A stretch of 64,000 nt of DNA from JAHJCW01 sp965369995 (GCA_965369995.1 CBDURO010000007.1:1-64000), one strand, 5' to 3'; counted from the stretch's first letter, positions 26,532-35,401 are shown. The notes: a model not told the origin generated them from the sequence alone. Numbers and translations are program-made.

Positions 26532-29180
26532 TTGAGAAATCTTTTATTCACCGTATTAATGCTGGGATTGGTACATGCTCAATCTGAAATATTTAATCCG
26601 GAAGATTATAGAATCAGAGAAGTAATAGCAATCAGATTAGAACAACCATTAAATATTGATGGCATTTTAGATGAATCACTCTATTCTACTACTGCTAATG
26701 ATCATTTAGTCCAATTTCAACCCAATAATGGTGTTTTATGCAGTGAAGATACCGAATTTTGGGTGGGATATGACGACAATGCACTATATATTGGAGCAAT
26801 GATGTATGACAGTAGTCCTGACTCTATTGTGGCAAGAATGAGTAGACGTGATGGGGGAGAATCCTCTGATTTTATTGCTGTAGCCATTGATTCATATTAC
26901 GATAAACGATCAGGATTTTGGTTTAGTATTAATCCTGTTGGTTCAATTATGGATGGAACAACATCTAACGACAGTAATAATGATGATGCTTGGGATGGTA
27001 TTTGGGATGGTCAGAGTAAGATTATTGATAATGGCTGGGTCACTGAAATCAAAATACCTTTTTCACAGCTAAGATTTAATAAAGCCGATGAAAATATAAT
27101 GGGTATTAGTTTTATAAGGCTAATTCATCGTAGAGAAGAAATAAATTTTTTTACTCATAGAACACTAGATGAATCTGGTATTGTATCTCGTTTTGCAATG
27201 TTAAGAGGAATAAAGAATATACAACCTTCAAAGCGATTAGAAATGACTCCATATATCACCGGGAATTATGGTATTTTGAGGACCGAGGATGAAAATCCTT
27301 TTTATAATGGTAAAGATTCTGATATAAATATTGGAACTGACTTAAAGATGGGAATTGGTAACAATCTTACAATTGATGCAACTATAAATCCGGATTTCGG
27401 TCAGGTGGAAGTAGATCCATCGGTAATTAATCTTTCGGCATTTGAAACATATTATCAAGAGAAAAGACCCTTTTTCATTGAAGGTGCCGGTATTTTCAGA
27501 TTTGGAGTTGGTGGTCCCACAAATCGTATGAACTTTGGAACGATGGAACCTACGTTCTTTTACAGTAGACGAATCGGTAGATACCCGCAAGGTGAAGTAG
27601 ATGGAGATTGGGTTAAAATACCTTCGGCTACTTCTATACTTGGAGCCACAAAAATTAGCGGGAAAATAACTGATACTTGGGCAATAGGTGGCATTTCTGC
27701 TATCACGCGTAGAGAATTTGCAAATGTAAGAATTGATAATGAGAATTCCGAAGTTGCGGTGGAGCCATTTACTTCATATAATTTATTTAGAACATTAAAA
27801 GAATTTAATCAAGGACGACAGGGGCTGGGATTAGTAACCACTTATGTTAATCGACAGTTTGATGATAAATCTCTAAGGAATTTACTATCTGATAACAGCA
27901 CCGTAATAGGAATAGACGGATGGACTTTCCTTAACCACGCAAAAGATTGGGTAATTGGCGGTTGGCTGGGATATTCAAATATTAAAGGCAGCACAGATTA
28001 TATATATGACCTACAGCAAAGTCCTGCGCGTTACTATCAACGTCCCGATGCAGACCACGTCGATTTAGACTCTGAACGAACTAGTCTTGCAGGTTTTGCA
28101 GGGAAAGCTTCTATAAATAAAGAAACAGGTAAATGGAATTTTAACTCTGCAATTCAATTTGTATCACCGGGATTTGAAAACAATGATATGGGCTTGAACT
28201 TCAGTGCTGATAAAATTAATAAGCACATTTCATTTGGATATAAATGGCTTGAACCAGGAAAAGTGTTCCAAACGGCATCCCTGAATACCGCATATATGAC
28301 CAACCATAATTTTGCCGGTGACAAACTTAGTGAAATGTTATTTCTAATGGGTTTTGCAAGATTTAATAACTTTTGGATGGTTAATTCAATTATTGGAATT
28401 GGACCAAGAACACTTAGCGACCAAGCATTGAGAGGCGGACCAATGGTGATATCGCCGGCAGAAATATGGTCAAGAGTTTTTGTTAGAACAGATTCAAGGA
28501 AACCAATTATATATGAATTGGGTGGTAATTACGAACAATCTGAAAAAGGTAGTTATTCATTACATATATCACCTGAAATAGAAATGAACCTTGGGACAAG
28601 ATTACGGTTAGAATTTGAACCCGGCTTTAGTAAGCAAATCCAGATTGCTCAGTACATTGATTCTTTTGATGACGAGACCGCGGTAGATATGTTTGGGCGC
28701 CGTCATATTGTTGCTCAACTAGATAGAAAAACAGTATCCGCTGAACTGAGAATTGATTACACTTTTACTCCAAAGCTATCGTTTCAAGCATACTTTCAAC
28801 CATATATGACCATGGGATCATATTCACATTTCAAAGAATTTGAGAGACCCGAGTCATATGATTTTGTCGAATATGGAAAAGATGAAAACATGCAAATTAC
28901 CAAAGATGGTGACGATGGTTATTATTTGTATCCAAATGGTAGCGATGGGAATTCGATATATCTTGAAAATCCTGATTTTAACTATAAAGCATTAGTCGGC
29001 ACCGCAGTACTGCGCTGGGAGTTCCGCCCCGGATCAACACTTTATTTAGTATGGACTAGAAATGGTGTTGACGAAAAAAATCCAGGTGATTTTTCTCTTA
29101 ATCGTGATTTGAGCGATTTATTGAAAGCTAAAAGCGATAACGTATTCACTATTAAGATAACATACTGGTTCGGAAAATAA
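26532..29180 (+). CDS. DUF5916 outer-membrane protein, second of a tandem pair
   Basis: 882 residues, TTG start supported by AGGAGA 6 nt upstream and by the signal peptide that follows. Same plan as the preceding gene: a family-9-like sandwich (NIDGILDESLY, FWVGYDDNALYIGAM, IPFSQLRFN) then the DUF5916 barrel-like region (INPDFGQVEVDPSVINLSAF, KRPFFIEGAGIF, LRWEFRPGSTLYLVW near the end). Clearly a paralogue by shared landmarks at matching positions, but diverged in between, so the duplication is not recent. Probably co-transcribed with the first copy. Its stop abuts the convergent AEC transporter gene. Confidence 0.8.
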   Translation: MRNLLFTVLMLGLVHAQSEIFNPEDYRIREVIAIRLEQPLNIDGILDESLYSTTANDHLVQFQPNNGVLCSEDTEFWVGYDDNALYIGAMMYDSSPDSIVARMSRRDGGESSDFIAVAIDSYYDKRSGFWFSINPVGSIMDGTTSNDSNNDDAWDGIWDGQSKIIDNGWVTEIKIPFSQLRFNKADENIMGISFIRLIHRREEINFFTHRTLDESGIVSRFAMLRGIKNIQPSKRLEMTPYITGNYGILRTEDENPFYNGKDSDINIGTDLKMGIGNNLTIDATINPDFGQVEVDPSVINLSAFETYYQEKRPFFIEGAGIFRFGVGGPTNRMNFGTMEPTFFYSRRIGRYPQGEVDGDWVKIPSATSILGATKISGKITDTWAIGGISAITRREFANVRIDNENSEVAVEPFTSYNLFRTLKEFNQGRQGLGLVTTYVNRQFDDKSLRNLLSDNSTVIGIDGWTFLNHAKDWVIGGWLGYSNIKGSTDYIYDLQQSPARYYQRPDADHVDLDSERTSLAGFAGKASINKETGKWNFNSAIQFVSPGFENNDMGLNFSADKINKHISFGYKWLEPGKVFQTASLNTAYMTNHNFAGDKLSEMLFLMGFARFNNFWMVNSIIGIGPRTLSDQALRGGPMVISPAEIWSRVFVRTDSRKPIIYELGGNYEQSEKGSYSLHISPEIEMNLGTRLRLEFEPGFSKQIQIAQYIDSFDDETAVDMFGRRHIVAQLDRKTVSAELRIDYTFTPKLSFQAYFQPYMTMGSYSHFKEFERPESYDFVEYGKDENMQITKDGDDGYYLYPNGSDGNSIYLENPDFNYKALVGTAVLRWEFRPGSTLYLVWTRNGVDEKNPGDFSLNRDLSDLLKAKSDNVFTIKITYWFGK

Positions 29181-30128
29181 TTATAGCAGCTTTAGATAAG
29201 TTAAAATCATCAATCCGATTGGAATAGTAATTGATGACGCAAGTGTAGTTGTTAATACTATATTACCTGCAATTTCGCCATGCGGAGTCATCGCATCTGC
29301 TATAATAAAACTAACAATAGCGGTTGGACAGGCAAATATAATAAAAATTATTCCCAAGTCTGTTCCTGTATAACCGATTAAATAGCCGATTGTAGTAGCA
29401 ATTAATGGTGAAACTAATAATTTCATAATTAATGCTCCTAAAGTGATAAATGATGTATTTTGCAAAAGCTTTATCTTTAATGTTCCACCCAAACCTATTA
29501 ATGCTAATGGAAGAGTGATGGCGGCCAAATAGTCACCAGTATTAATCAATATTTTTGGTATCGGAATTGTCATTAAGGAGAAAACAATTGCTACTATTGC
29601 TGAAATAATTACAGGATTCAATGCAATTGATTTAATCATATCTAGTATCGCTTTACTTCGTTTCTCCTGTCGGTCAGAAATTGTTAAGGCAACAACAGAC
29701 AACATATAGTCTAAAGGAATTAAAAATATTAATATCATTACTGTTCTGGATACAGCATCTTCACCAAAAATATTCATTATTAACGCTAAACCGATAATTA
29801 CATTGTTCGGTCTAAATCCACCTTGTATAAAAACTCCTCTTCCTTTTCCTTTTGTAATAAAAATCTTTGCAAATAACCACCCAAGGAAGAATATAATAAA
29901 CATGCATCCATAAACTAAAACGATAATACTACTATCAAATATTGCTATAAAATCCACGGTAGCTAATTTCAAGAAGATCAATACCGGCAGTGTAACATTA
30001 AATACAAATTTTATTGACTGCTTTATAAAATCTTCATGTATTATGCCAATCTTGCGCAGAACCCAACCTACAACTACAATTAAAAATATTGGGCTTACCG
30101 TATTTATAATAAATATTGAATTGGTCAT
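29181..30128 (-). CDS. AEC-family (auxin efflux carrier-like) transporter
   Basis: 315 residues, nearly all hydrophobic, with about ten membrane helices in two groups of five. Landmarks of the AEC family: GWVLRKIGII near residue 22, FRPNNVIIGLAL after the third helix, and IFIIFACPTAIVSF in the second half. Members export small organic anions (malate, malonate) in bacteria; the substrate here is unknown. Preceded by a small membrane protein gene (14-nt gap), likely one transcript. Confidence 0.85.
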   Translation of the reverse strand: MTNSIFIINTVSPIFLIVVVGWVLRKIGIIHEDFIKQSIKFVFNVTLPVLIFLKLATVDFIAIFDSSIIVLVYGCMFIIFFLGWLFAKIFITKGKGRGVFIQGGFRPNNVIIGLALIMNIFGEDAVSRTVMILIFLIPLDYMLSVVALTISDRQEKRSKAILDMIKSIALNPVIISAIVAIVFSLMTIPIPKILINTGDYLAAITLPLALIGLGGTLKIKLLQNTSFITLGALIMKLLVSPLIATTIGYLIGYTGTDLGIIFIIFACPTAIVSFIIADAMTPHGEIAGNIVLTTTLASSITIPIGLMILTYLKLL

Positions 30129-30142
30129 TGTGATATGGGCAA

Positions 30143-30445
30143 TTATTCCCTAATCGATTTGATCTTGTCTTTATAATATTTAAAAGTGAAAAATCGATTA
30201 TACTTTTTTGCATATTCCATACCAGCCCATGCAATCCCAAGAATAAATGGTAACCAAGATATTATATAGATAATCACCGACAATTTTCTGATAAAATCAT
30301 TAGTAAAGTAAATAACAAAAATTGCTTGTGTTATTTTACCGACAACCAGACTTGAGATAATTAGTGCAATACCAATATAGAATTTTTTTGAGAATTTACT
30401 TTTATCGGTGGTTAAAACTGTCTCTTGAGATTTAGTTTTACACAT
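30143..30445 (-). CDS. Small membrane protein, unknown
   Basis: 100 residues with two to three hydrophobic segments (about 24-48 and 56-75) and a lysine-rich C-terminus (KKYNRFFTFKYYKDKIKS). No family recognised. First gene of a pair with the AEC transporter; 51 nt after the dienoyl-CoA-reductase-like gene. Probably real given spacing and composition, but no function can be proposed. Confidence 0.55.
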   Translation of the reverse strand: MCKTKSQETVLTTDKSKFSKKFYIGIALIISSLVVGKITQAIFVIYFTNDFIRKLSVIIYIISWLPFILGIAWAGMEYAKKYNRFFTFKYYKDKIKSIRE

Positions 30446-30496
30446 AACGCAAAATAAATAAAATATTTATGTAGAAATATATCTTAGAAAAGTGTA

Positions 30497-31348
30497 TTAT
30501 TTTTTACCTCGTACTTTTTTACTTATTGCTTTCCACACTAATTTAGGTACTTTTTCCAACTCATTAAACTCGCCGGCGCCTTTTAACCACTCGCCCCCGT
30601 CAATTGTAATAACGTCTCCATTTATATAACTTGCGCCATCACTAACTAAATATGACGCTAAATTGGCAAGTTCTATGTGCTCACCAAATCGCTTAAGCGG
30701 AATTCTATCTTTCATTTTTTTCTCAATCCCTAAGCCGGGCGGCGCTAATCGTTTCCACGCTCCTTTAGTTGGAAACGGACCGGGGGCAATTGCTACATGT
30801 CTAATGCCGTATTTAGCCCATTCCACAGCAAGCGATCTTGTTATTGCCAAGACTCCCGCTTTCGCCGCCGCCGATGGAACAACGTAACCTGAACCGGTCC
30901 AAGCATAAGTTGTAACTATATTCAATACTGTGCCCGCCTTAGCTTTGATCATTTCTTTGCCGACGGCTTGCGTGAAATTAAATGTACCGTTTAATACAAT
31001 ATCAACTATGACTTTAAACCCACCGGGTGATAATAATTCGGTTGGACTTATAAAATTTCCTGCCGCATTATTAATTAAAATATCAATCTTCTTAAATTTT
31101 TCGATTGTACGTTCAACCACGTTTTGTACTTCAATCGGTTTACGAACATCACATGCAATTGGTAAAACTTGAGCTCCGGTTTCTCTAAGTTCTACTGCTG
31201 TGGCATCCAGTACATCCTGTTTTCTACTGGTAATTACTAAATTGGCCCCCAATTCTCCAAAACGCTGTGCCATGGATTTACCCAATCCTGTACCACCACC
31301 TGTTATGATAATAGTTTTATTATTTAATAAATCTTTTTGGAACATCAC
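30497..31348 (-). CDS. SDR-family 2,4-dienoyl-CoA reductase-like
   Basis: 283 residues with Rossmann motif TGGGTGLGKSMA (about 17-28), NNAAGNF (about 92-98) and VAPGP. At the usual YxxxK position the sequence is SAAAK: the catalytic Tyr is replaced by Ser. This is the pattern of NADPH-dependent 2,4-dienoyl-CoA reductases (compare SASAK in human DECR1), where other residues do the chemistry, so it supports that assignment and does not mean a dead enzyme. Role: clearing double bonds in unsaturated fatty-acid oxidation. Divergent from the DUF5362-like gene across a region with a 20-bp inverted repeat. Confidence 0.8.
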   Translation of the reverse strand: MMFQKDLLNNKTIIITGGGTGLGKSMAQRFGELGANLVITSRKQDVLDATAVELRETGAQVLPIACDVRKPIEVQNVVERTIEKFKKIDILINNAAGNFISPTELLSPGGFKVIVDIVLNGTFNFTQAVGKEMIKAKAGTVLNIVTTYAWTGSGYVVPSAAAKAGVLAITRSLAVEWAKYGIRHVAIAPGPFPTKGAWKRLAPPGLGIEKKMKDRIPLKRFGEHIELANLASYLVSDGASYINGDVITIDGGEWLKGAGEFNELEKVPKLVWKAISKKVRGKK

Positions 31349-31371
31349 TTACCTTTTAATTATATAATGAA

Positions 31372-31478
31372 TCCTTTAATTTATTAACAAACTATTGAAT
31401 TTAGGATAGTCAATAATGCTTTATCAGTGACTTGTGTTAAGTAGTCACTTCTAGTAAATTTGTTAATAAATTAAAGGA
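31372..31478. repeat. 20-bp inverted repeat framing a divergent promoter region
   Basis: TCCTTTAATTTATTAACAAA at 31372-31391 is repeated as its exact reverse complement at 31459-31478, with 67 nt between. Inside lies a second hairpin, AGTGACT (31426-31432) / AGTCACT (31443-31449). Each arm sits 22-24 nt before the start codon of one of the divergent genes (SDR to the left, DUF5362-like to the right). It could be twin operators, or a fold-back element. Confidence 0.6.
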
Positions 31479-31500
31479 CTTATTATAAATAGGAAAAATT

Positions 31501-31917
31501 ATGAATGAACTAAATGAACAAAATCAAATTGTCTATGAATTAGATTCTGAAGGCTTTTTTATTTTAGATAAATTATCAAAATGGAATAAGATAATCGGAA
31601 TATTATTTATTGTAATGGGAATAACTACCTTATTAACCATATTCGTTGATTATACAAATCCCGCTTCTGTTTTAATATCGATTCTATTAAGCATTTTTAT
31701 AGTCTATCTTGGTACGCGGTTAACATCAGCTGCATCACATTTTAAATATAGTTTATATCAAGAAGATTCTGAAAGTTTAAAAATTGGAATGAATAATCTC
31801 AGACAATATTTTATGATAACAGGAATATCTTATATCGTAATAATAATATTTATGATTATTGCAATGATCGTGGGAGCATATTTTGGTTTTGACGTAGATG
31901 GTTTCCCTGAATATTAA
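31501..31917 (+). CDS. Small membrane protein, DUF5362-like
   Basis: 138 residues with three hydrophobic segments (about 30-47, 55-75 and 101-127) and a soluble loop SASHFKYSLYQEDSESLKIG. The arrangement fits DUF5362, a small FCB-group membrane family of unknown role. Ribosome-binding AGGA lies 7 nt before the ATG. Its last 4 nt overlap the end of the convergent YtxH-like gene. Confidence 0.6.
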   Translation: MNELNEQNQIVYELDSEGFFILDKLSKWNKIIGILFIVMGITTLLTIFVDYTNPASVLISILLSIFIVYLGTRLTSAASHFKYSLYQEDSESLKIGMNNLRQYFMITGISYIVIIIFMIIAMIVGAYFGFDVDGFPEY

Positions 31918-32279
31918 TTATCTAAACCAACTTTTTCCTTTACATCTTCAATGATTTCATTGAATTCATCCTTTGCTACTTCTCCAGCTTTTTTCTTAGC
32001 AGCGTCTTTAATATTTTCTTTTGTTTCTTCAGCATTATCTTTACTGCGTGAAATGGTTTCCTTAACACTGTCTTTAATTCCGTCAAACGATTTAGGAATG
32101 TCTTGGCCTGTCCATAACAGGTATGCAATATAAATCACAAACGCTGCGAGAATGATCATCGCAAGCTTAAAAAGTTTCTTAATCACTCCGAATACAATAA
32201 GTACTGCAAATATAACAGCTAAAATCAAAAAGAAAGGATTTTGCAATAAATTAGTGAAAGTTTCTATCCATCCATCCAT
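31914..32279 (-). CDS. Membrane protein with amphipathic lysine/glutamate-rich tail
   Basis: 121 residues: two adjacent hydrophobic helices (about 13-31 and 36-57) then a highly charged helix (residues 65-120) with repeats such as KDSVKETI, KDNAEETKENIKDAAKKKAGE. The tail resembles YtxH/apolipoprotein-like or LEA-like amphipathic helices seen in envelope-stress proteins. No named function. Ends 4 nt inside the convergent DUF5362-like gene. Confidence 0.6.
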   Translation of the reverse strand: MDGWIETFTNLLQNPFFLILAVIFAVLIVFGVIKKLFKLAMIILAAFVIYIAYLLWTGQDIPKSFDGIKDSVKETISRSKDNAEETKENIKDAAKKKAGEVAKDEFNEIIEDVKEKVGLDN

Positions 32280-32371
32280 GTCAATATTCTCCTGTTTTTG
32301 CTACCTTTTTACTGTGAAATATGGTAATGTTTTATAAAATTCTGTTATCAATTTAAAACAATATCTAATTG

Positions 32372-33004
32372 ATGAAAACCAATTTAAAAATCACAATAGT
32401 AATTTTTATTTTCGCATTAGCGATGATATTTGGTCAGACAAAGTATCCCGCTGATACACTCTTAACATCTAAAAAAATATCTCTCATTAAAAAAGTTGGA
32501 ATTTTGCCTATCGCTGCATTTCAGCGATTTACATATAATGTTGATGGGCTTAATTGCCAATTTTACCCAAGTTGCAGTAATTATGGCGCTCAAGCAATAC
32601 AAGATTATGGTTTAATTCGCGGAAGTTTTATGGTATCTGATAGAATTGTACGCTGCAATCCGAGTTCTTTAGTGCACCATTTAAAACATGGCGGAGAATT
32701 CAATCCCATCAATAAGCGGCTAATTGATCCTGTTCATCTACCCCAACCGGCGGTGTTTAATAAATCGCCTGCATTGGCGGCATCGCTTTCAGCAGTAATA
32801 CCGGGAACAGGAAGACTATATGCCGGCAGGTGGTTTGATGGATTTATGGGACTATCACAATTTTTACTTTATGCCGCTATTACAAATTATGCTTATCAAA
32901 ATGACTGGAAAGTATTAACGGCAATTTCGGGTGGGATTACTTTTATTGTTTATGGCGGAGAAATATATGGAGCGTATCGTACAGCTAAATATTATCAGCC
33001 ATAG
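32372..33004 (+). CDS. YidD-like protein fused to a C-terminal membrane region
   Basis: 210 residues from ATG at 32372. Signal-like N-terminus (1-22), then a YidD/Haemolytic domain with the family pattern NCQFYPSCSNYGAQAIQDYG and RIVRCNP (about residues 63-103). It is followed by a second part (about 130-208) with AVIPGTGRLYAGRWFDGFMGL and two hydrophobic helices, which looks like the DUF5683/TM2-type 'PGxGxxYxGR' module. Classical YidD is only about 70-90 residues and helps YidC insert membrane proteins. Here it is apparently exported and has an extra domain, away from rnpA/yidC, so a different role is possible. Confidence 0.75.
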   Translation: MKTNLKITIVIFIFALAMIFGQTKYPADTLLTSKKISLIKKVGILPIAAFQRFTYNVDGLNCQFYPSCSNYGAQAIQDYGLIRGSFMVSDRIVRCNPSSLVHHLKHGGEFNPINKRLIDPVHLPQPAVFNKSPALAASLSAVIPGTGRLYAGRWFDGFMGLSQFLLYAAITNYAYQNDWKVLTAISGGITFIVYGGEIYGAYRTAKYYQP

Positions 33005-33009
33005 GAAAT

Positions 33010-33351
33010 TTATTTAGTAATTATGAAAACAGCTATCGCAATTCCCAAACCATCCGCAATAAGATCACCCCAATCAAACGATCTTTCTTTGGTTTGACAA
33101 TCATTTATTTCTTTAGCTAGTCCAATTAAGGCACTTGAGCTAACAGAATATGATAGGGCTTTGTGCTCATCGAAACCTGATTTATTTACCATAATATATT
33201 GACTGCTTAAAGTCCATAAGCAACTAAATGCAACGTGTTTAATTTTATCAAAACCAATGGTGTGATGTTTTGCAGTTAAACTATCTGCTTCGGCACTTTG
33301 GGCAAAACAGATACTAAACATTATTATAATTGTTACAACAAACGCTTTCAT
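33010..33351 (-). CDS. YfiM/VanZ-like small exported protein
   Basis: 113 residues: signal peptide (1-17), then DKIKHVAFS, a helix, ALIGLAKEINDCQTKERSFDWGDLIADGLG and a final hydrophobic helix. The spacing DKxxH...GxxKExxD...SxxDxxxDxxG is typical of the YfiM/DUF2279 group related to VanZ. Function unknown. Convergent with the YidD-like gene (5-nt gap) and divergent from the next gene. Confidence 0.65.
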   Translation of the reverse strand: MKAFVVTIIIMFSICFAQSAEADSLTAKHHTIGFDKIKHVAFSCLWTLSSQYIMVNKSGFDEHKALSYSVSSSALIGLAKEINDCQTKERSFDWGDLIADGLGIAIAVFIITK

Positions 33352-33428
33352 ATTTGAACTATTATTTAATCAGAATTTATCTTTTTCAACTGTAACTTTC
33401 ATTACCTCAAATAACTTAGGAGTCAATC

Positions 33429-34328
33429 ATGAAGTATATCATGCTACTTTTTGTCTTAATTTCCTTTGCATATTCTCAAGAGGCACAAACCGTTACTATT
33501 ATTACAACCGATGGTTCTGAAATAATTGGAAATATTATTGAAGAATCGGATACTGAATATCAAATCAAAACTCCCGCCGGATTGACTGTTACTATTCCTA
33601 AAAGCGCTGTTTTTAAAATGACAGAATTCGAAGGGTTGGTAAAAGGGGGAAAACTTTTCCGTACTGACCCGAATAAAAGTATGTATTTATTCGCTCCCTC
33701 TGCATTTCCAATTGAAAAAGGAAACAAATATTGCCGTGATTTCTGTGTGTTTTTCCCGTCAATAAATTATGGTGTAAATAATATAATTTCTTTACAAGCC
33801 GGTTTTATTTGGGTTCCCGGTATTAAGCTTGATCAGATTCCGTTGATCGGCAGCGCGAAAGCCACTATTTTTCAAAAGGATAAAATCGGTTTAGCCGCTG
33901 GTGCTATGTATGTTAGAATACCTGACTTTTCTAGCGATAACGATGATGAATTCAATTCCGACGATAACAATGATGAATTCAATACAAGCGGCGGCGGTGG
34001 ATTTATCTTTGCAAGCGGAACTTACGGAGATCGTTTTAACCACGGTTCTTTACTGATTGGATGGGGTTATGGACACTCTGATGGAGATTGGGAATTGATG
34101 GATAGACCAATTGTTGTATTAGCAGGGAATTTTAGAGTAACAAATACAATTGCAATTGTTACTGAAAATTGGTTTCCACCAGATTTAGAATTCAGTCAAT
34201 TTCCTTTTATGTTAGCAGCGCGATTCTTTGGTAAACGAATAGCAGTTGATATTGGCGGCATATTTATTATTGATGCTCTGAAAGAAGGGCTGCCTATTCC
34301 AATAATCAATTTTACATATCATTTTTAA
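33429..34328 (+). CDS. Exported beta-rich protein, unknown
   Basis: 299 residues: signal peptide (1-16); a short beta domain, residues 20-65, with TTDGSEIIGNIIEES and GLTVTIPKSAVFKM, an SH3-like pattern found at the front of many FCB exported proteins; then a strand-rich remainder ending in NFTYHF, which suits an outer-membrane barrel. An acidic insert around residues 175-195 contains the near-repeat DDEFNSDD / NDEFNTSG. AGGAG lies 5 nt before the ATG. No named family; no operon partner. Confidence 0.6.
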   Translation: MKYIMLLFVLISFAYSQEAQTVTIITTDGSEIIGNIIEESDTEYQIKTPAGLTVTIPKSAVFKMTEFEGLVKGGKLFRTDPNKSMYLFAPSAFPIEKGNKYCRDFCVFFPSINYGVNNIISLQAGFIWVPGIKLDQIPLIGSAKATIFQKDKIGLAAGAMYVRIPDFSSDNDDEFNSDDNNDEFNTSGGGGFIFASGTYGDRFNHGSLLIGWGYGHSDGDWELMDRPIVVLAGNFRVTNTIAIVTENWFPPDLEFSQFPFMLAARFFGKRIAVDIGGIFIIDALKEGLPIPIINFTYHF

Positions 34329-34338
34329 ATAGTTTAAG

Positions 34339-34389
34339 CCACAGAGGGCACAAAAATAAGATTTTCTTAGAGTCTTCGTGCCTTTGTGG
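34339..34389. repeat. Short CCACAGAGG-type fold-back repeat
   Basis: CCACAGAGGGCAC at the left and GTGCCTTTGTGG at the right are imperfect inverted copies around a 26-nt AT-rich centre. The same end sequence recurs at 59052-59248, so this is a small member of a dispersed repeat family. Confidence 0.6.
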
Positions 34390-34399
34390 TTAAAAATTT

Positions 34400-34482
34400 A
34401 CCACCGTAGCTTCCCGACTAGTCGGGAGTAGAGCAGTTCATTCGTAATGAACGGGTAGGGGGTTCGAGTCCTCTCGGTGGCT
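34400..34482 (+). pseudogene. tRNA-Thr(CGT) copy with palindrome in the D-loop
   Basis: From the D-stem 3' side onward it matches the intact tRNA-Thr at 35550-35622 with two differences, including the same anticodon stem-loop with CGT. But the D-loop bases CAGTTG are replaced by the perfect 16-nt palindrome TCCCGACTAGTCGGGA (34412-34427), and base 1 is A, breaking the first acceptor pair. An 83-nt tRNA with a rigid hairpin in the D-arm is unlikely to work. No CCA encoded. Confidence 0.8.
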
Positions 34483-34487
34483 CAATG

Positions 34488-34538
34488 TTCGGGGGTTCCC
34501 TGTCCGACGAAGCCTTGGCGCAGGCGGGAAATCCTCTC
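34488..34538 (+). pseudogene. Possible tRNA T-arm remnant with an inserted repeat
   Basis: TCGGGGGTTC and AAATCCTCTC, which together look like a tRNA T-arm much like those of the neighbouring tRNA-Thr copies, are split by 30 nt (34499-34528, CCTGTCCGACGAAGCC then TTGGCGCAGGCGGG) of an imperfect palindrome of a type common in many genomes. The match is short, so it could be coincidence. Confidence 0.4.
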
Positions 34539-34648
34539 AAAGACAAGTAAGTTAGGCCTATAATTTATACACTTTTTGCTACCATACTGCTACCATCAAA
34601 GCTAAAATAATCTGTAAATTTGTAGCACAATAATAAAAGAGAAGATTC

Positions 34649-35260
34649 ATGACAAATTTAAGTCCGCAGTTAATATTAGATATATGTCCACACTGCTCAA
34701 TAGCAAACCCAAACTTAAACCAGATATACAGAAGTGATTCAACAGACCATGAAGGGAAAAACCAAAGGTTTTGGATTTTATATATGTGTCGTAAATGTGG
34801 TGGCATGGTGACAGCAAGTGCCCGAGATTATGGACAACCTACCTTAGAAATATTTCCATCAAGTACAGAAATAAGCAATGACATTCCTAGTCGCGCAAAA
34901 GATTTCTTGGAACAATCCGTAGCAAGCATTCATGCTCCCGCTGGCGCTGTTATGTTAACAGCAAGTTCTGTTGATGCAATGCTTAAAGATAAAGGTTATA
35001 AAGACGGCGGTTTGTATGAACGAATTGAAAAAGCAGTTGAAGAACATTTGTTAACACCTGAAATGGCAATTTGGGCTCATGAAGTAAGACTTGATGCAAA
35101 TGACCAGCGACATGCTGATGAAGAAGCTTCAATACCTTCAGGAGAAGATGCAAAAAAGGCAGTTGATTTTACTAAAGCAATTGCTGAATACTTATTTGTT
35201 CTACCCGCAAGAATTCAACGTGGTTTAGGAAACAAGCCATCTAAATCCAAATCAAAATAA
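34649..35260 (+). CDS. DUF4145 domain protein
   Basis: 203 residues. Two CxxC pairs (CPHC near residue 14, CRKC near residue 48) form a likely zinc ribbon. The second half, HAPAGAVMLTASSVDAMLKDKGYKDGGLYERIEKAV and VRLDANDQRHADEE, is the DUF4145 domain, often seen with restriction and defence genes but of unknown action. C-terminus is basic (KPSKSKSK). It is the only gene between two tRNA-Thr copies and could be cargo of a small tRNA-associated island; no integrase or restriction partner is present here. Confidence 0.75.
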   Translation: MTNLSPQLILDICPHCSIANPNLNQIYRSDSTDHEGKNQRFWILYMCRKCGGMVTASARDYGQPTLEIFPSSTEISNDIPSRAKDFLEQSVASIHAPAGAVMLTASSVDAMLKDKGYKDGGLYERIEKAVEEHLLTPEMAIWAHEVRLDANDQRHADEEASIPSGEDAKKAVDFTKAIAEYLFVLPARIQRGLGNKPSKSKSK

Positions 35261-35401
35261 TAATTTCATATATCTATTTTTTAATGTCCTTATAAGAATT
35301 ATTTCTGATATTTTTGCATAATTGCTACCTCAAATGCTAAGTTTAATTATAACCTAAATTATAAGCTCTTCTTCTAATTCTATTGGTATAAGAACAGAGT
35401 C

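Noticed and set aside
30497..31348. Inactive SDR because of the missing catalytic tyrosine
   Set aside because: The SAAAK replacement is the normal pattern in the 2,4-dienoyl-CoA reductase group.
33900..34010. CRISPR-like or tandem DNA repeat in the exported protein gene
   Set aside because: The DDEFN near-repeat is a two-copy coding repeat in an acidic loop, with no spacers or regular period.
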